Below, in pieces: positions 1 to 9,323 of a DNA stretch of 64,000 nt (its first letter is position 1; every line of letters begins with the position of its first letter). This DNA is from BJGN01 sp041159865 (GTDB lineage: Bacteria > Bacteroidota > Bacteroidia > Chitinophagales > Saprospiraceae). The DNA lies in contig JBEAXK010000063.1 in assembly GCA_041159865.1 (NCBI GenBank), positions 1-64,000 of the forward strand, read 5' to 3'. A program made the position numbers and the translations under genes. The notes under the pieces are model-generated. The model saw only the letters and a list, made by a program, of their open reading frames with translations. It did no database searches and had not been told where the DNA came from.

Positions 1-983
1 AAATGATAAAGAGACAAAACAAACATTGAAATAAACAGATTTGCTATGAGCATTGGTCCAAACCACCTTAGAATTTTATGTGAAAAGAAAACAAACCATA
101 ATTTAAATTGGTTTAAAGAAAAATAAGAAATAAAAAAAGACAAATTTTGAAAATTACCTGCTGAAATACGTCTTCGTCTTTTAAATTCTGTAAGAATAGA
201 AGATGAGACCTCTTCATAACATATTGCTTCTGAATATAATATGGTCTTTTTTCCTTTTAACAGGACATTAAAAGAAATGAAAAAATCATCAACCAAAAAA
301 TTCTCAGGTACAGGAACGTAATATTTTGAACGAATGGCATAACAACCTCCAGAAGCCCCCATTGCTAATCCATCCCATTTCCCTTCATTTTCCTTTAATA
401 ATGCTTCTCGATTTAAATAATAATTTTCTGAAATTGAAATACCCTTTTGAAACCTTTCTAAAGGGTAAATTTTAGTATCAACTAAAGCAATTTCAGCTTC
501 AATTAAGGGTTTTACTAAATGGTGAACCAACTCACTATCTAAAATAACATTTGCATCAGTAAGGATTAAAACAAAATCATTTTCCTCATAATACTGTTGT
601 GCCTTAACTACTAAGTCGTTAATTACAGATGGTTTACCTCTTCTTTCTCCAAAAAAGAAATATTTAAAATTCGGTAAATCTTTACATTCCTTCCATATAA
701 TAGTATTCGTATCATCTGTACTTCCGTCTGATGCTATCCATACAGTTAATAATTCTAAAGGATAATTTAGATTTTTTATACTAAGGATTTTATTTTTTAT
801 AACTGCTTCTTCCTGATAAGCAGACATGATAATAGCCACCTTTGGGAAATAAAGTGAAGTGAATTGAAATTCTTTATTTTTTGCCAGTATATTTACAATA
901 AATGGAAAAAATATATAAGTATATCCCAATAATAAAAAGGAAATAATAGCAAAAATGGAAAAAAGTATATCCACCTGAATCAA
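1..983 (-). CDS. Glycosyltransferase family 2, partial (3' end beyond window)
   Basis: I translated this frame by hand; it is open to the window edge, so about 327 residues of the N-terminal part are visible. It has one N-terminal membrane helix, then a GT-A fold: the DGSTDD motif typical of GT2 enzymes, LTDAN as the DxD-like metal site, VDDFF as the acid/base region and KRRRRISAGNF, which resembles the R-rich acceptor motif of processive membrane GT2 enzymes, followed by further hydrophobic segments. The role is inferred to be transfer of a sugar to a cell-surface polysaccharide or glycolipid. There is no ATG near the expected start: a TTG at 983 overlaps the TGA of the upstream glycosyltransferase and a GTG lies at 974. 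The pair is probably co-transcribed with the family 4 enzyme upstream. Confidence 0.85.
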   Translation of the reverse strand, partial: MIQVDILFSIFAIISFLLLGYTYIFFPFIVNILAKNKEFQFTSLYFPKVAIIMSAYQEEAVIKNKILSIKNLNYPLELLTVWIASDGSTDDTNTIIWKECKDLPNFKYFFFGERRGKPSVINDLVVKAQQYYEENDFVLILTDANVILDSELVHHLVKPLIEAEIALVDTKIYPLERFQKGISISENYYLNREALLKENEGKWDGLAMGASGGCYAIRSKYYVPVPENFLVDDFFISFNVLLKGKKTILYSEAICYEEVSSSILTEFKRRRRISAGNFQNLSFFISYFSLNQFKLWFVFFSHKILRWFGPMLIANLFISMFVLSLYH

Positions 984-2194
984 TTATTGGCATTTTTTAA
1001 AAAGGTAATTAATTTTTTTCCCATCATCAGACTATCATAATTTTTTTTTATGGTTTTTTGAGCATTATTTCCAATTTGATTGATTTTAGCGGCATCCGAC
1101 ACAAGATTAAAAATAACCTCTACATATTGATCGGGTGTATCTGCCACACAGACATCTATTCCATTTGTTGCATCCATTCCTTCTAAGCCTACTGATGTCG
1201 TTACTACCACTTTACCCAACGCCATAGCCTCAATTATTTTTGCTCTCATACCACTACCTGATAGTAAAGGTACAATGCAAATGTGATGTTGTTTTACAAA
1301 TTGAAGGGCATTATCTACCTCTCCAACCAGAATTACATTAGGAATTTTCAATTGTTTTATTTCATTTGGCATATTCCGTCCTGCCACATGAAAAGTCAGG
1401 GTGGGTATTTGTAAATGCAAAACAGGCCAAATTTTGTGCAGGAACCACCATAGTCCTTCCAGATTTGGTTTCCAGTCAAGAGAACCAATGAAAAAAAGGG
1501 AAATATCTTTTTTAAAGTTATGCAAGGTACCTTCAATTAAACCAGAATTCCAGGTTATAGGTATAGCTAATCCCTTTATTTCAGGATAAAATTGTTTGAA
1601 ACTGTTAAATTCTCGTAGAGAAATAGCTATTAAAAAGTCAATTTCCCTTAACTGTTTAGATTCAAATTGATAAATTTGATGGCTAAAGACTTTATAAATA
1701 AACTTGCGAAACCCCCATTTAGCGCCCGCCTGAAGTCGGTCCCATATTTCGTACTCCAGATTATGTGTTCTTAAAATTATTTTGGCTTTGGAATAATTTT
1801 TTAAAATCGAAATATAAGGCATTAAATAGATTGTTTCCAGTATGATATAATCATACCTACTGGCTAAAAGATAATCGACTAATTTTGATTTAAAGGTTTG
1901 ATGTATAAATCTGGATAGCTGATATGGAATAGAAGAAAAAAGATTGGTAATGAATGAGTATAGATTGAACCCTGTATTAATATCCACCATAGCGATGGTA
2001 TTATAAAAGGTTAAATTTAAATTATCCAAAGTACCCTTATGTTTCTGGGTATTCATAGACAATAAATCAACGGTTAATCCATTCATTACCATAGCTTCCG
2101 CCAACGAACAAATAGCCATTGACTCTCCATCTTTCATTGGAAAGGGAACTTTCTTAGTTAATTGTAAAACCTTTATAACAGGTGAAACACCCAA
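980..2194 (-). CDS. Glycosyltransferase family 4 (GT-B fold)
   Basis: A 404-residue cytoplasmic glycosyltransferase. The C-terminal half carries the sugar-nucleotide binding signature of GT4 enzymes (GSGMRAKIIEAMALGKVVV, then a glycine-rich GLEGM), preceded by IGSLDWKPN, which is common in Bacteroidota members of the Glyco_trans_1_4 group. The N-terminal half has the acceptor-side Rossmann fold with KDGESMAICSLAEAM. It would use a nucleotide-sugar to extend a surface polysaccharide; donor and acceptor cannot be read from sequence. Its stop codon overlaps the start of the downstream GT2 gene, and the M1 peptidase gene ends 9 bases upstream, so the three may share a transcript although the peptidase is not obviously related in function. 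Confidence 0.85.
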   Translation of the reverse strand: MGVSPVIKVLQLTKKVPFPMKDGESMAICSLAEAMVMNGLTVDLLSMNTQKHKGTLDNLNLTFYNTIAMVDINTGFNLYSFITNLFSSIPYQLSRFIHQTFKSKLVDYLLASRYDYIILETIYLMPYISILKNYSKAKIILRTHNLEYEIWDRLQAGAKWGFRKFIYKVFSHQIYQFESKQLREIDFLIAISLREFNSFKQFYPEIKGLAIPITWNSGLIEGTLHNFKKDISLFFIGSLDWKPNLEGLWWFLHKIWPVLHLQIPTLTFHVAGRNMPNEIKQLKIPNVILVGEVDNALQFVKQHHICIVPLLSGSGMRAKIIEAMALGKVVVTTSVGLEGMDATNGIDVCVADTPDQYVEVIFNLVSDAAKINQIGNNAQKTIKKNYDSLMMGKKLITFLKNANN

Positions 2195-2203
2195 TTTAAA
2201 AAT

Positions 2204-4075
2204 TTATTTTGAATGAATCGGATTATTCCATGTATTATTGTTTCTTTCAATATCAGCCATTCTTTCAGAAGGGTCAATTTCTATGGAAAAAATATCATCT
2301 GATTTTAAAGGAAGAATCATTGAATATTGGGTATTTGTCCATGCCCAGTCTTTACCAACCATCCAATTTATTTCATTTAAATCAATACCTTTTGCCCCTC
2401 TCATTATTTGTAATGGAATGGTATAACCCATTTTACTTCCATCTTTTTTAGTTATTACAACATCAACAGGCATAGGTACTTTACCTTTCCTCTCCAAAAT
2501 TACAACTGTATTGTTATCGGTGGAAGCAGAAACATTATTTACGGCATAATCAATAGTGTAAGTGGTATGATAGAAATATTCTTTATACCAATCCAACTCA
2601 AGATTACTTGCTTTTTCAAATACCCTGATGAAATCGTTCACATTTGGGTGTTTTCCTTTCCAAGTATAAAAATATTTAAGCAACGCCTGATCAAATGTTG
2701 GTTTACCTAATATATATTCTAATTGAGCGAGAAAAACTGATCCTTTTGAATATGCTGCCAGCCCATAAGCGCGATTTGTTTGATAATGATCTGAATGAGT
2801 AGTTAAAGGTTCTTCAAAACCTGATTTTGCCAGATTGAAATAACCTGCATAATTGCCAGCCTGAGGATTAGCAGCTACTCTACCCTGCTTAAGTACTTTG
2901 GTTTCAATAAGATGTTGCATAACCCTTGAGCTGGCATAGGAAGTAAATCCTTCATCCATCCATGCATAAAGACTTTCATTCGTTGCCAACATCATTTGAT
3001 ACCAGCTATGCATTAATTCGTGAACCGCTACACCTACCAGACTACCTATATTTCTCTCTCCAGTAATTAAAGTGGCCATTGGATATTCCATACCACCATC
3101 ACCCCCTTGAATAAATGAATACTGTTTATAATCATATTGACCGAAGTTTTTGTTTATGTAATCGAAGGCTTTATCCATAATAGCGGGTAACGCTTCCCAA
3201 TTATCCTTTGTTTTTTCATTCGCTTGATAATAAAAATGTAAAGTCAATCCATCTGGGCGTTGCAAAGAGGTGTGGGTATAATCTGGATCTGCAGCCCATA
3301 AAAAATCATGTACATTTGGTGCTATAAAGTGCCATGCAAGCTTACCATTTTTATAAGGTTTTGGAGTAACTTCATTTTTCGTGTATCCTTTTCCAATTTG
3401 CTCCGCATTTTGAAGATATCCCGTACCCCCAACCATATATTTTGAATCAATGTTTATAGTCACATCAAAATCACCCCAGATACCATAAAATTCTCTTCCA
3501 ATATATGGATTTGCATGCCAGCCCTGATAATCATATTCACATAATTTGGGGTACCATTGAGCCATTGAATAGTCAATACCTTCTGCATTATTTCTACCGG
3601 ATCTTCTAATTTGAAGTGGAACTTGGCTAGAAAAAGACATATCTAAGGTAGTTGTTTTGCCGGGTAAAACAGGTTTAGCTAATTTAACTTCCAAGATAGT
3701 TTCTACCATTTCAAAGTTTACAGGAACTCCATCCTGCTTTAAGGATGCAATTTTTTGATAACCAATTTCATCTGGATTTAGAGCAAAAATCCTGTCACCC
3801 ACTCTCGGATCAGGATCAGAAATGGTTCTGGAGCGAACATCCATCATACTACCTGGCTGAAAAGCATTGAAATAAAGATGGTAAAAAATTCTGTCTAAAG
3901 TATCTGGGGAATTATTCGTGTATTTTATTGATTGGATACCTATGTATTGATGCTTTTTTACATCAAAATCAATATTCATTTTATATTGAACCCGCTGCTG
4001 CCATCTCTCAGGTTGTGCGGAAATAAAATGACAGAAAAATAGCAATAATGAAGTAAAAACGAAACCTTTTTTCAT
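2204..4075 (-). CDS. Secreted M1 family metallopeptidase
   Basis: A 623-residue zinc aminopeptidase of the gluzincin M1 family, with an N-terminal signal peptide (hydrophobic to about residue 20, cleavage near ISA-Q). The zinc site is HELMH at 352-356 with the third ligand E375 in DEGF, exactly 19 residues after the second histidine, and the exopeptidase motif appears as GGMEY (327-331), with Tyr in place of the usual Asn. The N-terminal beta domain covers roughly 30-250. It should trim N-terminal residues from peptides in the periplasm or outside the cell. No T9SS tail is visible. The 131-base gap upstream (4076-4206) is divergent with the next gene and shows no exact TAnnTTTG box. Confidence 0.93.
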   Translation of the reverse strand: MKKGFVFTSLLLFFCHFISAQPERWQQRVQYKMNIDFDVKKHQYIGIQSIKYTNNSPDTLDRIFYHLYFNAFQPGSMMDVRSRTISDPDPRVGDRIFALNPDEIGYQKIASLKQDGVPVNFEMVETILEVKLAKPVLPGKTTTLDMSFSSQVPLQIRRSGRNNAEGIDYSMAQWYPKLCEYDYQGWHANPYIGREFYGIWGDFDVTINIDSKYMVGGTGYLQNAEQIGKGYTKNEVTPKPYKNGKLAWHFIAPNVHDFLWAADPDYTHTSLQRPDGLTLHFYYQANEKTKDNWEALPAIMDKAFDYINKNFGQYDYKQYSFIQGGDGGMEYPMATLITGERNIGSLVGVAVHELMHSWYQMMLATNESLYAWMDEGFTSYASSRVMQHLIETKVLKQGRVAANPQAGNYAGYFNLAKSGFEEPLTTHSDHYQTNRAYGLAAYSKGSVFLAQLEYILGKPTFDQALLKYFYTWKGKHPNVNDFIRVFEKASNLELDWYKEYFYHTTYTIDYAVNNVSASTDNNTVVILERKGKVPMPVDVVITKKDGSKMGYTIPLQIMRGAKGIDLNEINWMVGKDWAWTNTQYSMILPLKSDDIFSIEIDPSERMADIERNNNTWNNPIHSK

Positions 4076-4206
4076 TGTTTAGGTTTTAACCATGTTTTTA
4101 AGAAGTAGGATAGATTATATTTCTGCAGAATTTAAAACTCACGAGAAATAAAAGTCCAAAATAAGTAAAACTTTTTAATTTTACATTCTTAATTAGATTA
4201 TCAGAA

Positions 4207-4785
4207 ATGGAGCTCAAAAAACAAAATACCTTTAAATTTATACTAGCACTTATTTTAGTCGCTGCTTTTAGTAGATTAATACCTCATCCTCATAATTTTA
4301 CCCCTGTGGGTGGAATCGCCGTTTTTGGAGGCTATTTTTTGGGAAGGAAAATTTGGGCTTTCGCCATTCCACTGGTTGCCATGTGGTTAAGTGATTTATT
4401 TATCAACAATTACATTTATCCCTTGCAATATCCTTCTTTTTATAATGGATTTCAATTATTTGGCTCTTTATGGGTGTATGGTTCATTTTTACTAATGATT
4501 CCCATAACTTGGTTTATTTTAAAGCAATTTTCAATACCTAGATTAGCATTAACAGGTTTATCTACAGCTACCTTGTTTTTCCTGATTACAAATTTTGGAA
4601 GCTGGTTAGGCAATCCATTTTATCCTCAAAATTTCACAGGATTAATGACATCTTATGCTGCAGGACTTCCATTTTTTCAACATACGCTTTTGGGCGATTT
4701 ATGTTATCTGACTATTTTGTTTGGCACCACTAAAGCATTTGGTTTTTCTTTAAAACCTATTTATGAAAAGCAAGTTAGGCCTTAA
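4207..4785 (+). CDS. DUF6580-like small integral membrane protein
   Basis: A 192-residue protein with about five or six hydrophobic segments. The stretch RLIPHPHNFTPVGGIAVFGG just after the first helix is the hallmark of a Bacteroidota membrane family annotated as DUF6580, whose layout resembles ECF-transporter substrate-binding S components. No ligand has been read from the sequence and I do not assign a transport function. The last 23 bases overlap the next gene, so the two are likely translationally coupled. That partner is a secreted protease-like protein, which is an unusual companion. Confidence 0.75.
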   Translation: MELKKQNTFKFILALILVAAFSRLIPHPHNFTPVGGIAVFGGYFLGRKIWAFAIPLVAMWLSDLFINNYIYPLQYPSFYNGFQLFGSLWVYGSFLLMIPITWFILKQFSIPRLALTGLSTATLFFLITNFGSWLGNPFYPQNFTGLMTSYAAGLPFFQHTLLGDLCYLTILFGTTKAFGFSLKPIYEKQVRP

Positions 4786-6124
4786 AATTAACCTAACCCT
4801 GGTAATTCTCATTTTGAGTATTCCTGTTTTTGCTAAATGGTCTACCAAACATCATAATTCCTTTGTTTTTAACGACACTTTTTTATTAAAATTCAATCCT
4901 GTATTACAAATTGGGAATGGATGTTCAGGTTATTTATTTCCAGGAACTAATGTTGTATGGACATTGAATAAATGTTTATGCATCGAGCGGGAAAAGAGAG
5001 AATTAATGAATATTATAACCTCTTCTAAATTAAATTATCAATCTTTAGAATTTCATAATGACGAAGCCACAGAGGTAAGAGATACTTTTAAAAGACCTAA
5101 AATTTTATTTCAATATAATGACTGGGCACTCTTAAAAGTTGATTTACCTTTATCTACTTCAGATAGCAGTCATATTTATATGCATAAAATTTCGAGTCTT
5201 ACAGATACATTCATGATTGGGTATCCAGAAATTACAGATTATACCTCAGATGCTGTAAAAAATTATGTTGATTGGATTCTTATGCCCTTATGGCAATATC
5301 AACTTGATACTTTTCAAAATAGATATAAGCATCAAAAAGACATTTCAACCTCTGATATAAAGAATGAATCTGTAACTTACATGCAAGAATTAATAGAAAA
5401 TAATAAGGATTACTTAATTGATTTTAGAAAATCAGAGATTCCTTATTTAAAAGCTTATACAACAAATAAAGCCATTGAATTTTGCATAAAAAGATGGACT
5501 GACCATAAATTAATTAGAAACAGAATGGCTACGCTCTCTAATTTTGAAGATAGCCCCTCAAAAAGGGATAAATTAGATGGATGGTTAAGGTCTGAAAATA
5601 AACAAAAAGAAATGGAAGGGCTAGCCTCAAGCTTGTTTATTACCTTTTCTCTGTTACCCATAGATTTATTACCCACAAAAGCCATTGAAATTGTATTAAG
5701 TTTTCAAAAAGACTTTGGCCAGGCTGCTACATTTTTACTGGCACATCCTAATGTATTGAATGAAATTAATCTAGCAGTTAGGAATATAAAGTTTTTGACT
5801 TTCAAAAGTCCAAAAGACATGCCAAAATGGAACCATCATGACACGATATTGAATGGAAATGGTAATTTTAAAATAATCAGAAAATTAATAAGTAATAATT
5901 TAACTGAAAAAGGGTATTGGAAAGTTCCAGGCCTGGAAGGAGCTCCTATTTTTTCAAATGGTTTCTTATTAGGTATCCACAACAAAATTCCATTTTATTA
6001 TTCCAGAGAATTTGCTTGTGAAAAAAAAATAAATTACATATCAATTAAAGAACTTCATGTATTAGAAGATAACGATAATTTTATTGAAATCTGGAAAAAA
6101 ATAAGCGGGCTTATTGAAAAATAA
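4763..6124 (+). CDS. Secreted S46-like protein with lost catalytic residues
   Basis: A 453-residue protein with a signal peptide (cleavage near VFA-K, residue 24). The layout follows the S46 dipeptidyl peptidase 7/11 family by eye: GNGCSGYLFPG at 51-61 and TLNKC at 67-71 match the region that normally reads TNHHC; QYNDWALLKV (118-126) matches the catalytic Asp strand; MIGYPE (151-156) matches the conserved GxPG strand; and GLEGAPIF...GFLLGIHN at 390-407 matches GGNSGSPV...GELIGL, about 60 residues from the C terminus as in S46. The catalytic His is replaced by Lys70 and the nucleophile Ser by Glu392, so hydrolysis is not expected. The helical insert is much shorter than in ~700-residue S46 enzymes. 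Function unknown; perhaps a binding or scaffold protein. Alternative: a generic trypsin-fold relative. Confidence 0.55.
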   Translation: MKSKLGLKINLTLVILILSIPVFAKWSTKHHNSFVFNDTFLLKFNPVLQIGNGCSGYLFPGTNVVWTLNKCLCIEREKRELMNIITSSKLNYQSLEFHNDEATEVRDTFKRPKILFQYNDWALLKVDLPLSTSDSSHIYMHKISSLTDTFMIGYPEITDYTSDAVKNYVDWILMPLWQYQLDTFQNRYKHQKDISTSDIKNESVTYMQELIENNKDYLIDFRKSEIPYLKAYTTNKAIEFCIKRWTDHKLIRNRMATLSNFEDSPSKRDKLDGWLRSENKQKEMEGLASSLFITFSLLPIDLLPTKAIEIVLSFQKDFGQAATFLLAHPNVLNEINLAVRNIKFLTFKSPKDMPKWNHHDTILNGNGNFKIIRKLISNNLTEKGYWKVPGLEGAPIFSNGFLLGIHNKIPFYYSREFACEKKINYISIKELHVLEDNDNFIEIWKKISGLIEK

Positions 6125-6131
6125 GCCCGCT
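6095..6131 (-). terminator. Rho-independent terminator of dnaK
   Basis: A perfect 12-base-pair stem (6104-6115 with 6120-6131) closed by a four-base loop, followed on the minus strand by seven T residues (6101-6095). It sits 25 bases after the dnaK stop codon. On the plus strand it also encodes the last codons of the S46-like protein, whose TAA lies inside the right arm, but no T tract follows in that direction. Confidence 0.85.
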
Positions 6132-6155
6132 CATGATAAAATTAAAACAACTTAA

Positions 6156-8072
6156 TTATTTTTTATCATTCACCTCTTCGTATTCTACATCCGTAACATC
6201 ACCAGCATTGTTATTTGAACCGGCTTGACTTCCAGTATTAGGATCTTGACTAACATTTGGGTCACCAGCCTGTCCGCTTTGGTACATTTCCTGAGTTGCA
6301 GCTTGCCAGATGGCATTCAATTTTGAAATTGCGGTATCAATTGAAGAAATATCCTGAGATTTATGTGCATCTTTAAGATTATTTAAAGCCGTTTCTAACT
6401 CAGATTTTTTATCAGCTGGAATTTTATCCCCAATTTCTTTTAGCTGTTTATCCGTCTGAAAAATTAAATTATCAGCTTCGTTTAATTTCTCAATTCTTTC
6501 CTTGGCTAATTTATCCGATTCAGAATTAGCAGCAGCCTCTGCCTTCATTCTTTCTACTTCTTCTTTTGACAGACCAGTTGAAGCCTCAATTCTTATCGAT
6601 TGCTCTTTTCCAGTACCTTTATCTTTTGCGCTTACGCTTAAAATACCGTTTGCATCTATATCAAAAGAAACTTCGATCTGAGGAACACCTCTTGGAGAAG
6701 GAGGAATTCCATCAAGAATAAATTTACCAATTGGCCTATTGTCTTTAGCCATAGGTCTTTCCCCTTGGAGAACATGTATTTCAACACTAGGTTGATTATC
6801 AGCTGCAGTAGAATAAACTTTTGATTTTTTAGTTGGTATGGTACTATTTGATTCAATTACCACATCATAAACTCCACCCATGGTTTCAATACCTAATGAA
6901 AGAGGGGTAACATCTAATAATAGTACATCCTGAACATCTCCACTTAATACACCACCTTGAATGGATGCACCTACCGCAACTACTTCATCAGGATTAACCC
7001 CTTTATTTGGTTTTTTACCAAAGAAATTTTCAACAGCCTGTTGAATTTTTGGAATTCTGGTAGAACCTCCTACTAAAATTACCTCAGAAATCTGAGAAAG
7101 AGACAATCCTGAATCTGCTAAAGCTTTTCTACAAGGTTCGAGACTGCGCTCCACCAAAGGATCAATCATTTGCTCAAACTTAGCTCGAGAAAGTTTTGTA
7201 ACCAAGTGCTTTGGAACTCCGTCCATTGCTGTAATGTAAGGAAGATTTATCTCAGTTTCGGAGGAGGAAGAGAGCTCAATTTTGGCCTTTTCAGCTGCAT
7301 CCTTTAATCTTTGAAGAGCAATGGGATCTTTTCTTAAGTCCATGTTTTCTTGCTCCTTAAAGGTATTAGCTAACCAATCAATAATTACTCCATCAAAATC
7401 ATCACCTCCTAAATGGGTATCCCCATTAGTAGATTTAACTTCAAATACACCGTCACCTAAATCTAAAATAGAGATATCGAAAGTACCACCTCCTAAGTCA
7501 TAAACCGCAATGGTCATTTCTTTATTACGCTTGTCTAAGCCATAAGCCAATGCAGCTGCTGTGGGTTCATTTATAATTCTTTTGATATTTAGGCCAGCAA
7601 TTTCACCTGCTTCTTTGGTTGCCTGACGTTGAGAATCATTAAAATAAGCAGGAACGGTTACTACTGCTTCCGTTACTTCCTGACCCAAATAATCTTCAGC
7701 TACCTTTTTCATTTTCTGAAGAACCATAGCTGATATTTCTTGAGCTGTATAAAAGCGTCCATCAATATCTACTTTAATGGTGTCATTATCTCCTTTAATG
7801 ACTTTGTATGGTGAAGCACTTATATCGCTTGCGGACTCTGAAAAACGGCGTCCCATGAACCTTTTAATAGAAGCAATAGTCCTTTGAGGATTAGTAATTG
7901 CCTGACGTTTTGCTGGATCACCTATTTTTCTTTCACCACTATCCATGAATGCAACGACTGACGGTGTAGTTCTTCTTCCCTCCTCATTTGGAATAACCAC
8001 CGGTTCGTTTCCTTCCATAACTGACACACAAGAATTTGTGGTACCGAGGTCAATTCCGATAATTTTACCCAT
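6156..8072 (-). CDS. dnaK: Molecular chaperone DnaK (Hsp70)
   Basis: Full-length 638-residue Hsp70. The ATPase domain opens with IIGIDLGTTNSCV and contains the phosphate-2 motif DLGGGTFD; the linker DVLLLDVTPLSL leads into the beta-sandwich substrate-binding domain, then the helical lid and a Gly/Asn/Ser-rich tail ending in VEYEEVNDKK, the usual EEVD-like bacterial end. It refolds proteins in the cytoplasm with DnaJ and GrpE, neither of which is in this window. It is a single-gene unit with its own terminator. The 163 bases upstream hold no CIRCE element that I can recognise and no exact TAnnTTTG box; a palindrome at 8223-8235 is noted separately. Confidence 0.99.
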   Translation of the reverse strand: MGKIIGIDLGTTNSCVSVMEGNEPVVIPNEEGRRTTPSVVAFMDSGERKIGDPAKRQAITNPQRTIASIKRFMGRRFSESASDISASPYKVIKGDNDTIKVDIDGRFYTAQEISAMVLQKMKKVAEDYLGQEVTEAVVTVPAYFNDSQRQATKEAGEIAGLNIKRIINEPTAAALAYGLDKRNKEMTIAVYDLGGGTFDISILDLGDGVFEVKSTNGDTHLGGDDFDGVIIDWLANTFKEQENMDLRKDPIALQRLKDAAEKAKIELSSSSETEINLPYITAMDGVPKHLVTKLSRAKFEQMIDPLVERSLEPCRKALADSGLSLSQISEVILVGGSTRIPKIQQAVENFFGKKPNKGVNPDEVVAVGASIQGGVLSGDVQDVLLLDVTPLSLGIETMGGVYDVVIESNSTIPTKKSKVYSTAADNQPSVEIHVLQGERPMAKDNRPIGKFILDGIPPSPRGVPQIEVSFDIDANGILSVSAKDKGTGKEQSIRIEASTGLSKEEVERMKAEAAANSESDKLAKERIEKLNEADNLIFQTDKQLKEIGDKIPADKKSELETALNNLKDAHKSQDISSIDTAISKLNAIWQAATQEMYQSGQAGDPNVSQDPNTGSQAGSNNNAGDVTDVEYEEVNDKK

Positions 8073-8222
8073 GATAATTTGTTTTTAAATTTTTCAAGTG
8101 TTTTACGTTCAATTGTTCATATCAAGCTATATGCCATTTCAAATAATTTGCCTCTTTTGTCATTATTAGTCAGATTTTATCTTACAAAATATGCCGAAAC
8201 GCATTCTAATGGAATTATTAAC

Positions 8223-8235
8223 TGCCAAATTGGCA
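8223..8235. repeat. Short palindrome TGCCAA-A-TTGGCA between dnaK and a lipoprotein gene
   Basis: A perfect 6-base inverted repeat with a one-base centre lies just after the stop codon of the lipoprotein gene and about 150 bases upstream of dnaK. A separate 13-base inverted repeat pair (8135-8147 with 8235-8247) overlaps its edge. It could be an operator or a transcript-end structure, but no T tract follows on the minus strand. Function is not shown. Confidence 0.3.
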
Positions 8236-9231
8236 TTATTTGAAATGTAAAGACTTAGTGTAAACCCCGTTTTTGAGAGAATCAAGAGTAACGGAGGCTA
8301 AAGAAATGTCAGTTCTAAGGAATTTTAAACTAGAAGATAAGAATCCAAATCCATTCGTAACGTTATTAAAACGGGGAATATTCGTCGAACCCGTCAATCC
8401 ATAATTTGCCTGGTTTATACTAAGAATTTCTTTGAATGCTTCACCTCCTGCAGTCAAAATTAAATCAATAGATTGCATACTTCTTTGAATATCAGCTGCA
8501 TTACTTAAAGAATTTCCTAAAAATTTGTAAAATTCTACCCCCTTAAAAGTGAAATTTCCTTTTAGCGGATCCGTACCTGCTTCCAGATTGTTTTTTAAAA
8601 TCCAGTTTAAAGATTTTTTCACAAATAAGCCATTGGTTTGATTACTTTTTTCTTGATAATTTATTCTCATGACCAGATCGAAAACTTTTGCTTCCATTGA
8701 ATTATTCCAACCTATTGTTATAATCCTATCGTATCCAAGATTTAAAGGGGAAGCTGGTACCCCCTCTCTTAATTGTAATTCTTTGATTAATGGAATTTCA
8801 CCAGTTACTGATTTTTCTAAAGAAGGTGACTCGAAGGAAAAAACTACTTTAGAGGGTGGATTATCCTTCCAATCATTTGTTGCAAATTCATAAAGGATAT
8901 TGGGAGAATTCAAAAACATTCCTTCTAGCCTTTTAATCCCCATTTTTTCTGTATCTATTCTATTGCCAACAATAGATTTTCCCGAACCAGGTATAAATAA
9001 AAGTGCTTTTCCAGACTCATAGTAAAGAATCTTTGGATCCTTAGCTAATTCATAAATATCCCTCCCTTTTGACTGAAAAACCCTTTCAATACGAATATAT
9101 TGTTTGGTTTCATTTATATCTAAAACTCCATAAACAACGGGAATTTCCTTTTCTGTTGCCTCAATTTCAAAAGAAGTTTCACAACCCCATAAAACAAATG
9201 AAAGGAATAATATATAACGTAGTTTTTTCAT
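8236..9231 (-). CDS. Hypothetical lipoprotein, Bacteroidota family
   Basis: A 331-residue protein with a lipoprotein signal peptide: a short hydrophobic run ending in the lipobox LWGC, with the acylated Cys at position 17. The beginning of the mature protein (EIPVVYGVLDINETKQYIRIE) resembles a group of uncharacterised Bacteroidota lipoproteins, some filed near DUF4249, predicted to be mostly beta-sheet. I do not recognise an enzymatic motif. It stands alone, with a -7 box only six bases before its ATG, suggesting a very short or absent 5' leader. Confidence 0.7.
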   Translation of the reverse strand: MKKLRYILFLSFVLWGCETSFEIEATEKEIPVVYGVLDINETKQYIRIERVFQSKGRDIYELAKDPKILYYESGKALLFIPGSGKSIVGNRIDTEKMGIKRLEGMFLNSPNILYEFATNDWKDNPPSKVVFSFESPSLEKSVTGEIPLIKELQLREGVPASPLNLGYDRIITIGWNNSMEAKVFDLVMRINYQEKSNQTNGLFVKKSLNWILKNNLEAGTDPLKGNFTFKGVEFYKFLGNSLSNAADIQRSMQSIDLILTAGGEAFKEILSINQANYGLTGSTNIPRFNNVTNGFGFLSSSLKFLRTDISLASVTLDSLKNGVYTKSLHFK

Positions 9232-9236
9232 AAATA

Positions 9237-9244
9237 CAAAGTTA
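9237..9244 (-). promoter_or_regulatory. -7 promoter box (TAACTTTG) of the lipoprotein gene
   Basis: Matches the Bacteroidota -7 consensus TAnnTTTG on the minus strand. It ends five bases before the ATG at 9231, so transcription starting the usual 6-8 bases downstream would begin at or next to the start codon. No good TTTG -33 element is seen at the expected spacing. Confidence 0.45.
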
Positions 9245-9323
9245 TATAAAGATTAAAAATAAATCGATTTAAATAATTTTAATCCTTACCCAATATGGTT
9301 AAATTGCGCAAAATTTCGACTAA

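Noticed and set aside
8223..8235. Sigma-54 promoter reading of the TTGGCA/TGCCAA palindrome
   Set aside because: No matching GC element at the required spacing is present.
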